Translations under genes and position numbers: made by a program | Notes under the pieces: generated by a model | Databases searched by the model: none | What the model was told of the DNA's origin: nothing | The model's input: only the letters and a program-made list of their open reading frames with translations | In this document: positions 35,961 to 44,652 of the stretch, piece after piece | How the letters are laid out: each line of letters opens with the position of its first letter | How positions within the stretch are numbered: the stretch's first letter is position 1 | NCBI GenBank assembly: GCA_026261815.1 | Contig: JAMPIT010000434.1 | Location: forward strand, 11,715,001 to 11,779,000 | DNA: 64,000 nucleotides | Direction of reading: 5' to 3' | DNA from: Monarcha castaneiventris obscurior | Lineage: Eukaryota; Chordata; Aves; Passeriformes; Monarchidae

Positions 35961-36254
35961 TATGTGGCAATCTCGGCTCAGCCCTCCAGGAGCGCGGGGC
36001 CTTCCGCGCCCGCCACGCGTGATTATTTATTTATACACCCGTGACACGGCTCCCTAAGTTTTAACCTAAATTATCCACCGGCTTCGACTGCCAGCGGCAC
36101 CGGCCCGGGCAACCGGGAAGGGTGAGGGGTCCCGTCGGGGCGCAGCGCCCTCCCCGCCGGCCGCGGCCCCTCCGCGCCCCCCGGCCCCGGGGGTGTCCCC
36201 GGGGGGGCCCCCGGTTTGGGGGGCGGCGGCGCCCGCAAACTTCCCGGCTCTCGC

Positions 36255-36440
36255 GTGCGGCGATCGTTGAGCGTTAATTAGAAATTCATTACAATTAAAA
36301 GCCGCGCGCACACGCCTTAATTACATCTGATTTTTAATTCCGAATCCGTGTTTACACAGTAAGCGAGACGTACCTCCTGATTATCCCCAATACTCTTTAT
36401 ACTGTACTAATTATGTAAATTAAACCTAATTAACTGACAA
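36255..36440. promoter_or_regulatory. Homeodomain-site cluster (four TAATTA) upstream of SKOR1
   Basis: TAATTA occurs at 36275, 36318, 36408 and 36427, and there are about nine ATTA/TAAT cores within about 160 bp. The flanks on both sides are very GC-rich. TAATTA is the palindromic core bound by paired-type and LIM homeodomain factors. Position is 1.9-2.1 kb upstream of the inferred SKOR1 exon 1. Confidence 0.5.
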
Positions 36441-37812
36441 AAACTGCAGTCAATTCAACTGTTAAAAGATACGGCGGTTGCGAGGAGCGGGGCGCCGGCG
36501 GGGAGCGCGGCCGGGGCGGCGGGGCCGGGGTCGGGCCCGGGGCCGTTCCCCGCCCCGGGGCTCCGCGCCGCCGTCGGGGCGAGCCGGGGGCCACCTCCGC
36601 CGCTCCGGGCTCCGGCCGAGCTCTGCGGGCAGCGGGGCAGCGGCACGGCCCGGCCACGGGCACGGAGGAGGGGATCAGGCCAGAGCCGCATCCTCCCGGA
36701 GTCCCCCCTCTCTTCCCGGCCCCACGACGCGGCCCCGGCGGTACCGGCTCGGTCCGCGCCGCCGCCCGCTGCCGGTGCCTCGCAGCCGCTTCCGCAGCTC
36801 TGCGGGTGTCGAACGCCGCGGGAACACCCGAAACGCGGTGGCGAGCGGGGCAGCGGGGCTCGACCCGGCGCGGGAGCGTCTCACCGCGCTCCTGCCTCCG
36901 TATGGCTCGAGGAGGGGGGGCTGGGGAGGATAAATAATTAAAAGGCGAGGAATAATTACCGGCTCGGGTTGCGATCATTGCGGGAAGGCCGCGCCGCAGG
37001 GCCCGGCCGCAGCACCCGGTCCGCGTCCCCCCGACGGGGCGGCCCGGGGGGAGCCGCGGCCGCTGTCCCGCGTGGGAGCGCAGCCGGAGCTCGGCTCAGC
37101 CGGCAGGAGAAGGGTGGCTCCGCACCTGCGCTTCGCTCCGCGGCGGCTCCGCCGCATCCTCCCGGTGCCGCTGGTGATGGCGGGGAAGGAAGGCGCGGGG
37201 GCACACACAAAAGTGATAGCTGGGGGCTATCCGCGCCGTTATTAACTTCTGTTTGATCAGTGTAATTGCGCCGATCGCGGCCGGACGCGATGATTAATTA
37301 CAGTTTAATTAACGTGGCCGTGACGAGCGCCGCATGCGGGAACCCAACCCGGGCAGAGATGCGGCTAGAGGCCCCCGCCGCGCCGGCAGGACCGGCGGAT
37401 ACCGGAGCGCCGAGTCCCCTGAGCCGCTCCGGTGTCGGCCGGTCCTGCCGATGTGGCGTGAGCCCCCGAGGGGAACGAAAAACGCGAGCTCGCCCCCCTC
37501 TGCCCTCTCCTCCCGGCGATTTCGTTGCCGCCCGATGTCCCCCCCTCGGCCCCGGTACCGCTCCCGCACCCGCGCCCCGCAGCGGAGCGCGCATCCCGGC
37601 TGCGAGAGGGACGCGCGGTAGCAGCGCATCCCCGATTTCGATGGGGTCCCTCCGCCGCTCCCCCCGGGCTCCTCTTTTCGTTACCGCCCGCTCCCCACGC
37701 AAACTTTCAACGAGCATCGCTCCCCCCGGGACGGCGGCACCGCGGGAGGCGGGCGCGGGGGGGACGCGGGGGCGCGGAGCCCCACGCAGGTGCGGCGCGG
37801 GGCTGATCCCCG

Positions 37813-37819
37813 CTCTTAC
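37813..37819 (-). promoter_or_regulatory. Strong minus-strand splice donor, possible divergent transcript
   Basis: The reverse complement reads GAG|GTAAGAG, close to the ideal donor. It lies about 500 bp upstream of the SKOR1 exon 1 donor, on the opposite strand, inside the CpG island. This is the arrangement expected of a divergent antisense noncoding RNA. No exon downstream of it was identified. Confidence 0.3.
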
Positions 37820-37917
37820 CTCGGGCAGCCCGGGCGGGTCCCCGCTCGGTGGCGGCCCCCCACGCCCTCCCCCCCTCCCGCTCCCTCCCCGTTCCGCCGT
37901 GCCTTAAAGCCGCGCCG

Positions 37918-37946
37918 TGATTGACTGGAGCGCATCGGTGATTGAC
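37918..37946 (+). promoter_or_regulatory. SKOR1: Two TGATTGAC PBX/HOX-type sites
   Basis: TGATTGAC occurs at 37918-37925 and 37939-37946, 21 bp apart (two helical turns), with the same orientation. TGATTGA[C/T] is the PBX and PBX-HOX consensus. They lie about 380 bp upstream of the exon 1 donor. An AGCTGTCA (MEIS/TGIF TGACAGCT on the minus strand) follows at 38017-38024. Confidence 0.5.
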
Positions 37947-37949
37947 GGC

Positions 37950-38323
37950 GGCGGGGTCCCGGAGGCCGTTAATGTAAATATGCTGGTGCTAAGTGGGTGT
38001 GTCTTCCCGTTATTTTAGCTGTCACCGGATCAATGTGCAGCGTCTCCAAGTACGGATCCGGATCCTCCCTCGGTGGCGCGGCTGGTCACTCGCTCTTGTT
38101 GCATCTCGCCCGGGCGGACGCGGCGGCGGCGGGGCGGGCGGCGGCCCCGAGGCGTCGGTGAAGGGCGCGCCCGCTGCCCGCCCGCCCCGCGCCCCGCAGC
38201 TTCGGCTGCCCCGGGAACGGGCTCGGTGCGGACGGGCCCCCCCGGCCGATGGCGGCCCCGGCTCCGGGCTGCGGCCCCTAGTCCCGAGCAGAGCCTGCAC
38301 GTCCAGCCGGGCTCCGCGGCGCG
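37950..38323 (+). other. SKOR1: SKOR1 exon 1, probably 5' UTR
   Basis: The exon end is set by the donor GCG|GTGAGTGCG at 38324; the start is unknown and the given coordinate is a guess. The coding start used is in exon 2. An open frame from an ATG at 37993 runs through this exon and would join exon 2 in frame (phase 1 at 38323, completed by GG), so an N-terminally extended protein is formally possible. Confidence 0.4.
38017..38024 (-). promoter_or_regulatory. SKOR1: MEIS/TGIF-type site TGACAGCT
   Basis: AGCTGTCA on the + strand is TGACAGCT on the - strand, the TALE homeodomain (MEIS, PREP, TGIF) core. It is 70 bp from the paired TGATTGAC sites. MEIS1 has been reported to regulate SKOR1 in mammals. 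Confidence 0.4.
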
Positions 38324-39154
38324 GTGAGTGCGAGCGGGCGGCGGATGGAGGGGATGGGGATGGGGATGAGGAGGGGGGGGTCGGAAAGAGGCGCGCGTTT
38401 TCGGGAGTCGCTCCCCGTTATTTTGTGCAATTACCACGGAAGCGGCTTAAGCACCGGGAGCCCTCCCCGCTAAGCCAATTTGCCTGGCTCGCTGCTGCCC
38501 TTCTGCTACGTGCGGCGGGTGCTGCCCGCCCCGGCCCCTAATCCGCCCGCGCCTAATCGCCTGCCGGGGACACGACAAAGGGGCTCCGGGCCACCGCGCC
38601 CCGCTCCGCCCGCGGGCACCGAGCGCCAAGTTTGGGCCCGCCCGCTCCGGCCCAGGGCTCGGGCCCCCGGGACGCGCTGGCCGCATCCTCCGGCGCGTTT
38701 CGTTGGAGCCCGCCGCAAACCGGCACGGCACGGCCCGGCGAGCCGGCACAAAGGGAAGGGACGCGGCACCTCCCGGGGACTCGGCGAGGGAGGAAGCGGA
38801 GGTGGTGACCCCCCCAGGATGCCCTTGCCCCGGGCTCCCGGGGCCGCTCAGCCGCGGGGCCGCGCCCGGCGGGCGGATGCGGCGGCGCTCGGTACCGGCG
38901 GTCGCGGCGCGGGGGATGCGCTCCGGCCTCGCCAGACCCCTCCGGTCGGGGGGGGTCCTGCGGCAGCGCCCGAGGGGCTCCGGGTCGGGGCCGGTGGCGC
39001 CGAACGGGGAGCGGCTGGGCCGCGCGGCGGGGATCGGCCGGGCCGCGGAGCAGGGCCCCGGGAGCGGCGGGCCGGGAGCGGCCGCGGGGCCCCGGGAGCG
39101 CCTCTAACCTGCGCCTTTCCCCGATTTTGTTTTGCAGGGGCGTTTTGGGGGGGA

Positions 39155-41131
39155 ATGGAGGCGATCGCCAGTCAGATGGGAAATGGGAGAGATGCAAGCT
39201 CCTCCCCAAATTCAAAGCAAGAGCTGCAGCCGTACCAGGGCTCCAATACCCTCAAGCCCAACCAAGTGGGTGAGACCTCCCTGTACGGCGTGCCCATCGT
39301 GTCCCTGGTCATCGACGGGCAGGAGCGGCTCTGCCTGGCGCAGATCTCCAACACGCTGCTCAAGAACTACAGCTACAATGAGATCCACAACCGGCGGGTG
39401 GCCCTGGGCATCACCTGCGTGCAGTGCACGCCGGTGCAGCTGGAGATCCTGCGGCGGGCCGGGGCCATGCCCATCTCCTCCCGCCGCTGCGGCATGATCA
39501 CCAAGAGAGAGGCGGAGCGGCTCTGCAAGTCCTTCCTGGGCGAGCACAAGCCGCCCAAGCTGCCCGAGAACTTCGCCTTCGACGTGGTGCACGAGTGCGC
39601 CTGGGGCTCCCGGGGCAGCTTCATCCCGGCCCGCTACAACAGCTCCCGCGCCAAGTGCATCAAGTGCAGCTACTGCAGCATGTACTTCTCGCCCAACAAG
39701 TTCATCTTCCACTCCCACCGCACCCCGGACTCCAAGTACACCCAGCCCGACGCCGCCAACTTCAACTCCTGGCGCCGCCACCTCAAGCTCAGCGACAAGA
39801 CGGCCACGGAGGAGCTGTCGCACGCCTGGGAGGATGTCAAGGCCATGTTCAACGGCGGCACCCGCAAGCGGACCTTCTCCCTGCAAGGGACGGCCGCCGG
39901 CGGGCCCGGGGCCGGCTCCCCCGCCGCCAAGGCCGCCCTGCACCCGCCGCCGCCCGCCGGCCCCGAGCTCGCCCCGGCGCACAAGAGCCTCCGGTGCAGC
40001 GGGCAGGAGGCGGCGGGCGAGCGCGGCGCGCTGGGGCTGGCGGCGGCGCACGGCGGGGCCGCGGGCGCGCACGGCGGGGCGGGCGCGGTGCGCAGCTACC
40101 CGGTGATCCCGGTGCCCAGCAAGGGCTTCGGGATGCTGCAGAAGCTGCCGCCGCCGCTCTTCCCCCACCCCTACGGCTTCCCCGCCGCCGCGTTCGGACT
40201 GTGCCCCAAGAAGCAGGAGGAGGCGCTGGGAGGCGCGGGGGGCGGCGAGGCGGGCAAGGGCGGCGCGCTGCCCCCCGGCATGTTCTGGGGCCCCCCGCAC
40301 CCCCACCCGCACCAGCCGGCCCAGCCGCCGCACCAGCCCGGCGCCGCCAAGGACACCGGCGTCTACCCCTCGTTCCCCGTGTTCTGGCCGGCCGCCGGCA
40401 GCCTGCCCGTGCCGCCCTACCCCGCGCAGAGCCCGGCCAAGGCGGCCGCCACCGCCGTGGTGGTGGCGGCGGCGGCAGCGGCGGCGGCGGCGGCGGCCGA
40501 GCCGGCGGGGCTGGCGGGGCGGCACGGGGAGCTGGAGGGCTCGGAGCCCTCGGGCAGCGGCCGGAGCAGCGCCACCCCGCAGGAGGGCGCGGGCGCGGAG
40601 GGCGAGCGCTGCCCCAGCGCCCTGTCGCGGGCGGCGGGCGAGGAGGAGCGCTCCGGGGACGAGGCGCTGCTGGCCCCGCTGCCGCTGCCCAGGAAGGGCA
40701 GCTACCTGTCCGCCTTCCGCCCCGTGGTGAAGGACGCCGAGAGCATCGCCAAGCTCTACGGCACCCGCGAGGCGTTCGGCGGCGCGGGGCCCCGCGGGCC
40801 CGGCTACCTCTCGCCGGACTTCCTCAGCGAGGGCAGCTCCAGCTACCGCTCGCTGTCCCCCGGCGGGGACACGGCCGAGGAGCCCGAGGTGGACGTGGAG
40901 TCCAACCGCTTCCCGGAGGACGAGGAGGAGGAAGCCGCCGCCGTCCCCGCCGTGGCCCCCGCCGAGGGCCGGGAGCCGCCGCCGCCGCGGCTGCTGGCCG
41001 GGCCCGAGGAGCCGCCGCCGCCCGCCGGGGCCGACGGGCCCGAGGAGAAGACGGGCGAGGCGGGCGCGCAGGAGGGCGGCCAGGCCCCCGACGGCAGCCC
41101 CGAGCGGAGCGGCAGCAGCGGCGCCTACGAG
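39155..41131 (+). CDS. SKOR1: SKOR1 coding exon 2 (large exon)
   Basis: The exon proper starts at 39138 after TTTTGTTTTGCAG, and translation starts at the ATG at 39155 (context gggga-ATG-g). It codes 659 residues: the DHD, the SAND-like domain and the whole low-complexity region. It ends with GAYE in phase 0 before GTGCGG, a weaker but canonical GT donor. The upstream frame stays open into the intron, so the family start rather than the longest frame was chosen. Confidence 0.95.
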
Positions 41132-43106
41132 GTGCGGGGCCGGGGGGTTCTGCCCTCGGGGGTCCCCGCGGGGCCGGCCCGCGGTGCTGACTCGCTCTTT
41201 TGTAGGTGTTCGCGCCGGAGAGGGGGGAGCACCTGCAGCCGCTGAAGCCCGCAGCCTCCCTGGGAGCCCCCGCCGCCTTCCTCTGCACCCCCGAGGCGAA
41301 GGGTAACGCGGGCCGGGGCCGGGCGGCCGCTGCGCACCGAGGGCGAGGCCCCGGGGGCGGCTCAGCCCCGGGGGGGGGACCCGAAGGGCCGCTTTCGTTT
41401 GGGGGCTTTCGGGAGAAAAGCGAAACAAACGGGCTCCGGGGGGAACGGGCCCGGGGATGCCGCCGGGGCCGCGGCCGGAGCGGCGGGGATGGGCCGGCGG
41501 GGCCAAGCTCCTGCCCGCAAGCTACTTTCCAACAGCAAAGCGATTAGGATGTCCGCTAAGAAGGTTTTAACGAGGGCTTTGTCCGTAATTATGTAATTAA
41601 GGATATATCAGGACCATACTTTCATTGCTTATGGTTGAAAATCGGTTTATTAACTTTAAGAGCAAGATAAAGAAGACAATCACTCCGCGGCAGAGGATTT
41701 AGAGACCAGAAAATCCTATCAGGACCAAAGGAATGTCTCTCATCCCAGCCCTGTAAATACCGACAGAGGTAAGCACCGCTCCGCGGGGCGATGCGCGGCC
41801 CCTCCGCGGGCCGGGCGGGGTGCGGGCCCCCCCGGCGGGGCTGACGGCGCTCTGGGCCCCGCAGGCGAGGAAGGGCTCGCCATGGATGTCACCGGGACGC
41901 AGCTGGTGGAAAAGGACATCGAGAACTTGGCCCGAGGTGAGGCGGGGTCGCGGTCCGGAGCGGGGCGGGGGGTGCGGGGCTCGGCGGCCCCGGGGGGCGG
42001 GGGGGTTTTTGTGGCACCCCCCGGCCTCTCCCCGCCGCTCGAGGTATTTGTGTTTTGTGCAGGAGTGATTAACTCCTGTGATTAATGTAACGTAATGCGA
42101 TTAGCGCCGCGCCGAGCCGCCTCCAGATGGAAAAGTGCGGGCTCCCCTCAACCCCGCCGTGTATTTTTAAACAGATGAGTTACAAAAACTGGTCCTGGAG
42201 CAAATGGAGCTGAGGAAAAAGCTGGAGAGGGACTTCCAGAGCCTGAAAGGTACCGGTGCCCCGTCCCCTGCCCCCGCCCGGCCCGGCCGGGGAGCGGGCC
42301 CCGCACGGGGCGCGGCGCTGACCCCCCGCCCCACAGATAACTTCCAGGACCAGATGAAGAGGGAGCTGGCGTACCGGGAAGAGATGGTGCAGCAGCTGCA
42401 GATCGTCCGAGGTAAGGCCGAGCCCATCAGTACTTTTATTTTTTAAATTTCCTTTTCTCCTCTCTCTTTTATTCCTTTTTAAAAATTTAATTTTATTTTA
42501 TTTCTTTCTGCTTTTTTTTTTGTTCGCTTGAGTGGGGGGTTTTTTGTTTATTTTGGGATGGATTTTTTGTTCGTTTTGGTTTTTTGTTTTTTGTTTTATT
42601 CTGTACCTTTCCTTGCCCTCCAATTCCTCTCATGGTTTCGAGCTGCCCCGCAAACGGCTGCGAGGCACCGCGGCACGGCAGCGAACGAACCTTCCCCCTC
42701 GCTGTCCTTTCCGCACGGGCTAAATTAAAATCCGAGCTGTACAATTGCTCACCTGGCACGCCGGGAAGCCGCGCCCGGCCCTGCGCCCGTCCCCCCCCGT
42801 TCCCCCCCCGTTCGGGGCGCCCTCGGGGCGGGCGCGTCCCCGACGGGGCCGTGACGCTCCCCCACCGCAGACACGCTGTGCAACGAGCTGGACCAGGAGC
42901 GGAAAGCGCGCTACGCCATCCAGCAGAAGTTGAAAGGTACCGGGGGGGCACCGGGGGGGGCACCGAGGTCCGAGGGGGGCCCGGCGGTGACGGCTCGGTC
43001 CCTTGCAGAGGCTCACGACGCGCTGCATCACTTCTCCTGCAAAATGCTGACCCCGCGGCACTGCACGGGGAACTGCTCCTTCAAGCCGCCGCTGCTGCCC
43101 CAGTGA
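39155..43106 (+). CDS. SKOR1: SKOR1, SKI family transcriptional corepressor 1 (whole gene, 8 coding exons)
   Basis: Joined coding exons: 39155-41131, 41206-41302, 41661-41768, 41865-41936, 42175-42249, 42337-42411, 42871-42936, 43009-43106. They total 2,568 nt, 855 aa plus TGA, with matching phases throughout. The start MEAIASQMGNGRDASSS is the conserved SKOR1 N-terminus. Residues ~38-130 are the Ski/Sno/Dac homology domain. Residues ~135-235 are the SAND-like, zinc-binding SMAD4-interaction-type domain (HEC, CIKCSYC, FHSHR). Then follow a long Ala/Pro/Gly-rich region with an 11-Ala run (438-448) and an acidic stretch. The C-terminal ~738-832 segment is a coiled coil (LEQMELRKKLERDF, MVQQLQIVRDTL). 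SKOR1 is a nuclear corepressor of LBX1 that dampens BMP/SMAD signalling in dorsal spinal cord and brain neurons. Human SKOR1 is about 965 aa; the difference lies in the low-complexity middle. The paralogue SKOR2 is excluded by synteny. Confidence 0.96.
40466..40498 (+). repeat. SKOR1: Polyalanine-coding GCG repeat in SKOR1
   Basis: Eleven consecutive Ala codons (ten GCG/GCA and a final GCC) follow three GTG valines. Homopolymeric alanine tracts are typical of SKOR proteins and other developmental repressors and vary in length between species. Confidence 0.95.
41206..41302 (+). CDS. SKOR1: SKOR1 coding exon 3
   Basis: Acceptor TTTTGTAG, then VFAPERGEHLQPLKPAAS and LGAPAAFLCTPEAK. It ends in phase 1 (a single G) before GTAACG. 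It matches the conserved SKOR1 FAPER..EHL..LKPAAS segment. The preceding intron is only 74 bp. Confidence 0.93.
41661..41768 (+). CDS. SKOR1: SKOR1 coding exon 4
   Basis: The exon reads EQDKEDNHSAAEDLETRKSY, then QDQRNVSHPSPVNTDR, ending with a phase 1 G before GTAAGC. The acceptor TTTATTAACTTTAAG has a poor pyrimidine tract. The sequence before it (41540-41660) is an AT-rich island in this GC-rich gene. The peptide matches the family segment, so the exon is real although its acceptor looks weak. Confidence 0.92.
41865..41936 (+). CDS. SKOR1: SKOR1 coding exon 5
   Basis: Acceptor GGCCCCGCAG, then GEEGLAMDVTGTQLVEKDIE and NLAR, with donor GTGAGG in phase 1. It encodes the DVTGT.LVEKDIENLAR segment that opens the C-terminal coiled-coil region. 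Confidence 0.94.
42175..42249 (+). CDS. SKOR1: SKOR1 coding exon 6
   Basis: Acceptor TTTTTAAACAG, then DELQKLVLEQMELRKKLERD and FQSLK, with donor GTACCG in phase 1. Heptad-like leucine spacing indicates a coiled coil. Confidence 0.95.
42337..42411 (+). CDS. SKOR1: SKOR1 coding exon 7
   Basis: Acceptor CCCCACAG, then DNFQDQMKRELAYREEMVQQ and LQIVR, with donor GTAAGG in phase 1. It is the central part of the coiled coil. The intron before it is 87 bp. Confidence 0.96.
42871..42936 (+). CDS. SKOR1: SKOR1 coding exon 8
   Basis: Acceptor CCCACCGCAG, then DTLCNELDQERKARYAIQQK and LK, with donor GTACCG in phase 1. It is followed by a 72-bp intron with repeated GGGGGGG runs. Confidence 0.96.
43009..43106 (+). 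CDS. SKOR1: SKOR1 last coding exon and stop
   Basis: Acceptor CCCTTGCAG, then EAHDALHHFSCKMLTPRHCT and GNCSFKPPLLPQ, with TGA at 43104-43106. The Cys/His-containing C-terminal tail is conserved in SKOR1. Confidence 0.96.
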
Positions 43107-43605
43107 GCCCCCCACTCGGCCCCCCACCCCCGAAGCCATGCGGGCAGAGCCCACACAAGCCATTTCCACGAGGAGACACTTGTACATAGAGGACTCGGAG
43201 CCCGGCTTTCCTCGGACTGGCAATACGGCGGGGGGCGGCCCCGGGCCGGCCGGGGGGCAGCCGGGCCCTGCCGGCCCCCCCGCTCCGCCCCCCCCTCCCT
43301 CCCTGTGTGTCCGCTTCTTCCACCCTTGTCCAGACTGGAAACAAAAGTGGCGATGTGCAATGGATATAAATGTACTGTGATTCTCTTGGTACAGTATTTG
43401 TCGGATTTTTATTTATTTATGATGTATATTTCTTCCCCCCTCTCCCGGGCCCCCTCCTTCCCCGCTCCCGGTAAATTCTGGATGTAACGGCACTTTAACG
43501 GGCGGCCCGCGACTCCGGAGGCCGAACACCGCTCGCCCGCTCTGGGGACAGCCCCCTCTGTACGTGATTTCGGTTCTTTAATAAAAACAGACTTTAAGAA
43601 GCCGC
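43107..43605 (+). other. SKOR1: SKOR1 3' UTR
   Basis: GC-rich at first, then it contains 'tggatataaatgtactgtga' and 'ttatttatgatgtatatttc'. It ends near an AATAAA (43580) with a GT-rich stretch (tggtgcgtgggg) downstream at about 43607. The length of about 500 nt is inferred from these signals. Confidence 0.75.
43580..43585 (+). terminator. SKOR1: SKOR1 poly(A) signal AATAAA
   Basis: A canonical hexamer 474 nt after the stop codon, followed 20-30 nt later by a GT-rich downstream element. Confidence 0.8.
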
Positions 43606-43752
43606 CTGGTGCGTGGGGCTGGCCCGGGGCTCGGGGGTCCCCGGCCGGGCAGGCGGCGGGAGGGGCTCGCTCAGCTGCCCCCGGTACCGGGGCTGAGCCG
43701 GGGGTGCCGCCCGCTCCCCCGCGGGGCTCCCCGCTCCTCCCCGCCGCAGCCG

Positions 43753-43814
43753 GAGCTCATTAATGCCCATTTATATGCTCGTTTCACACATGAAGGTATT
43801 ACATTAATGAGCTC
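43753..43814. promoter_or_regulatory. 13-bp inverted repeat GAGCTCATTAATG downstream of SKOR1
   Basis: Left arm GAGCTCATTAATG (43753-43765) and right arm CATTAATGAGCTC (43802-43814) are exact reverse complements with a 36-bp AT-rich spacer. Each arm contains ATTAAT, a homeodomain core. It lies about 170 bp after the poly(A) signal, in otherwise GC-rich DNA. Confidence 0.5.
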
Positions 43815-44459
43815 GGAGAGCGGGCGCGGAGGTGCGCGCACACCTATTAGCCCGAAATACCTGGTTTTAGCCCAGAATTAACCTGGCACCGCAGCGGGAC
43901 CGGCATCGGGACCGGGACTGGGGCGCGGTGAGGTTGCACCGGGGCCCTGGGAAGCTCCGGGGGCGGGAGGGAGGCACCGGGCACGGCGGGGCTCCTGCGG
44001 GACCGGAACCGGGACCGGGGGAAGGGATGCGGGGCCAGGGAGCGTCCCGGGGATCGGAGGCATCCCGGGGACCGGGACGGGGGCAGAGCGGGGCAGGGGA
44101 GGTGCCCCGGGGGCTGCGCGCTGCCATCGCGGGGTCGCTGCGCTGCGAGGCGGCCCCGGGAGCTCCGCAGAGCGGGAGCTGCCGGTAATTAGCTCCTGGG
44201 CTCATTAGGCCGTTCCGCGGCCTGGGCCGCCACCGCGTGGGCGCAGCCGGAGCTGCAGCTCCCCCCTTCTCCCCCCAATACCCGAGCTCGGGATGGAGGA
44301 GCAGGAGCAGCGTCCCCCTGAGGGTGAGGAAGCCCTTCCCAGCCAGGGCAGGTGGACACGGCCGGGTGGGATGAAGGTTAAAAACCCTTGGGGCGGAAGC
44401 CCAGATGAGGTTCCTGGGTTTTGGTTCTTTCGAGCCTCAGAGAAAGTTTCCAAGGCTTC

Positions 44460-44596
44460 TTTGCCCCATCCCTGAAGCGTCCCAGGCCAGGCTGGACGGG
44501 GCTTGGAGCACCCTGGGACAGCGGGAGGTTCCCTGCCCGTGGCAGGGGTGGAATGGGATGAGCCTTAGGGTCTCTTCCCAGCCATTCTGGGATTCT
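44460..44596 (+). mobile_element. CR1 LINE 3' end fragment
   Basis: 'gccccatccctgaagcgtcc', 'ggacggggcttggagcaccc' and 'gcccgtggcaggggtggaat' are followed by 'gccattctgggattct'. Confidence 0.9.
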
Positions 44597-44652
44597 CTCC
44601 TTCGGACACCGGTCTCTTCCCAGCCATTCTGGGATTCTCTCCTTCGGACACC
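44571..44652. repeat. 42-bp direct tandem duplication at a CR1 end
   Basis: 'tctcttcccagccattctgg' followed by gattctctccttcggacacc-gg occurs twice without mismatch (44571-44612 and 44613-44652). It covers the terminal CR1 segment plus flanking sequence, so it arose after insertion. Confidence 0.95.

Larger units (their letters stand above)
36470..38330. promoter_or_regulatory. SKOR1: SKOR1 promoter CpG island
   Basis: Very GC- and CpG-rich DNA, interrupted by short AT-rich islands (36930-36960, 37200-37330, 37960-38020). It leads into a strong donor at 38324 taken as the end of exon 1. No clear TATA box was seen. Inverted GATAGC/GCTATC (37215-37231) and 'gatgattaattacagtttaa' (37289 onwards) are notable internal motifs. 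The island is consistent with a polycomb-type developmental promoter. Confidence 0.6.

Noticed and set aside
36430..37907. Several 140-210 codon frames on both strands upstream of SKOR1
   Set aside because: Composition-driven frames in the CpG island, mutually overlapping and without family matches.
38480..39154. In-frame extension of the SKOR1 reading frame upstream of the chosen ATG
   Set aside because: It runs through intron 1 and across the TTTTGCAG acceptor; the family start MEAIASQ and the splice site favour 39155.
39212..41506. 764-codon open frame on the minus strand
   Set aside because: It is the antisense shadow of the GC-rich SKOR1 exon 2, with arginine/glycine/alanine-rich translation and no domain.
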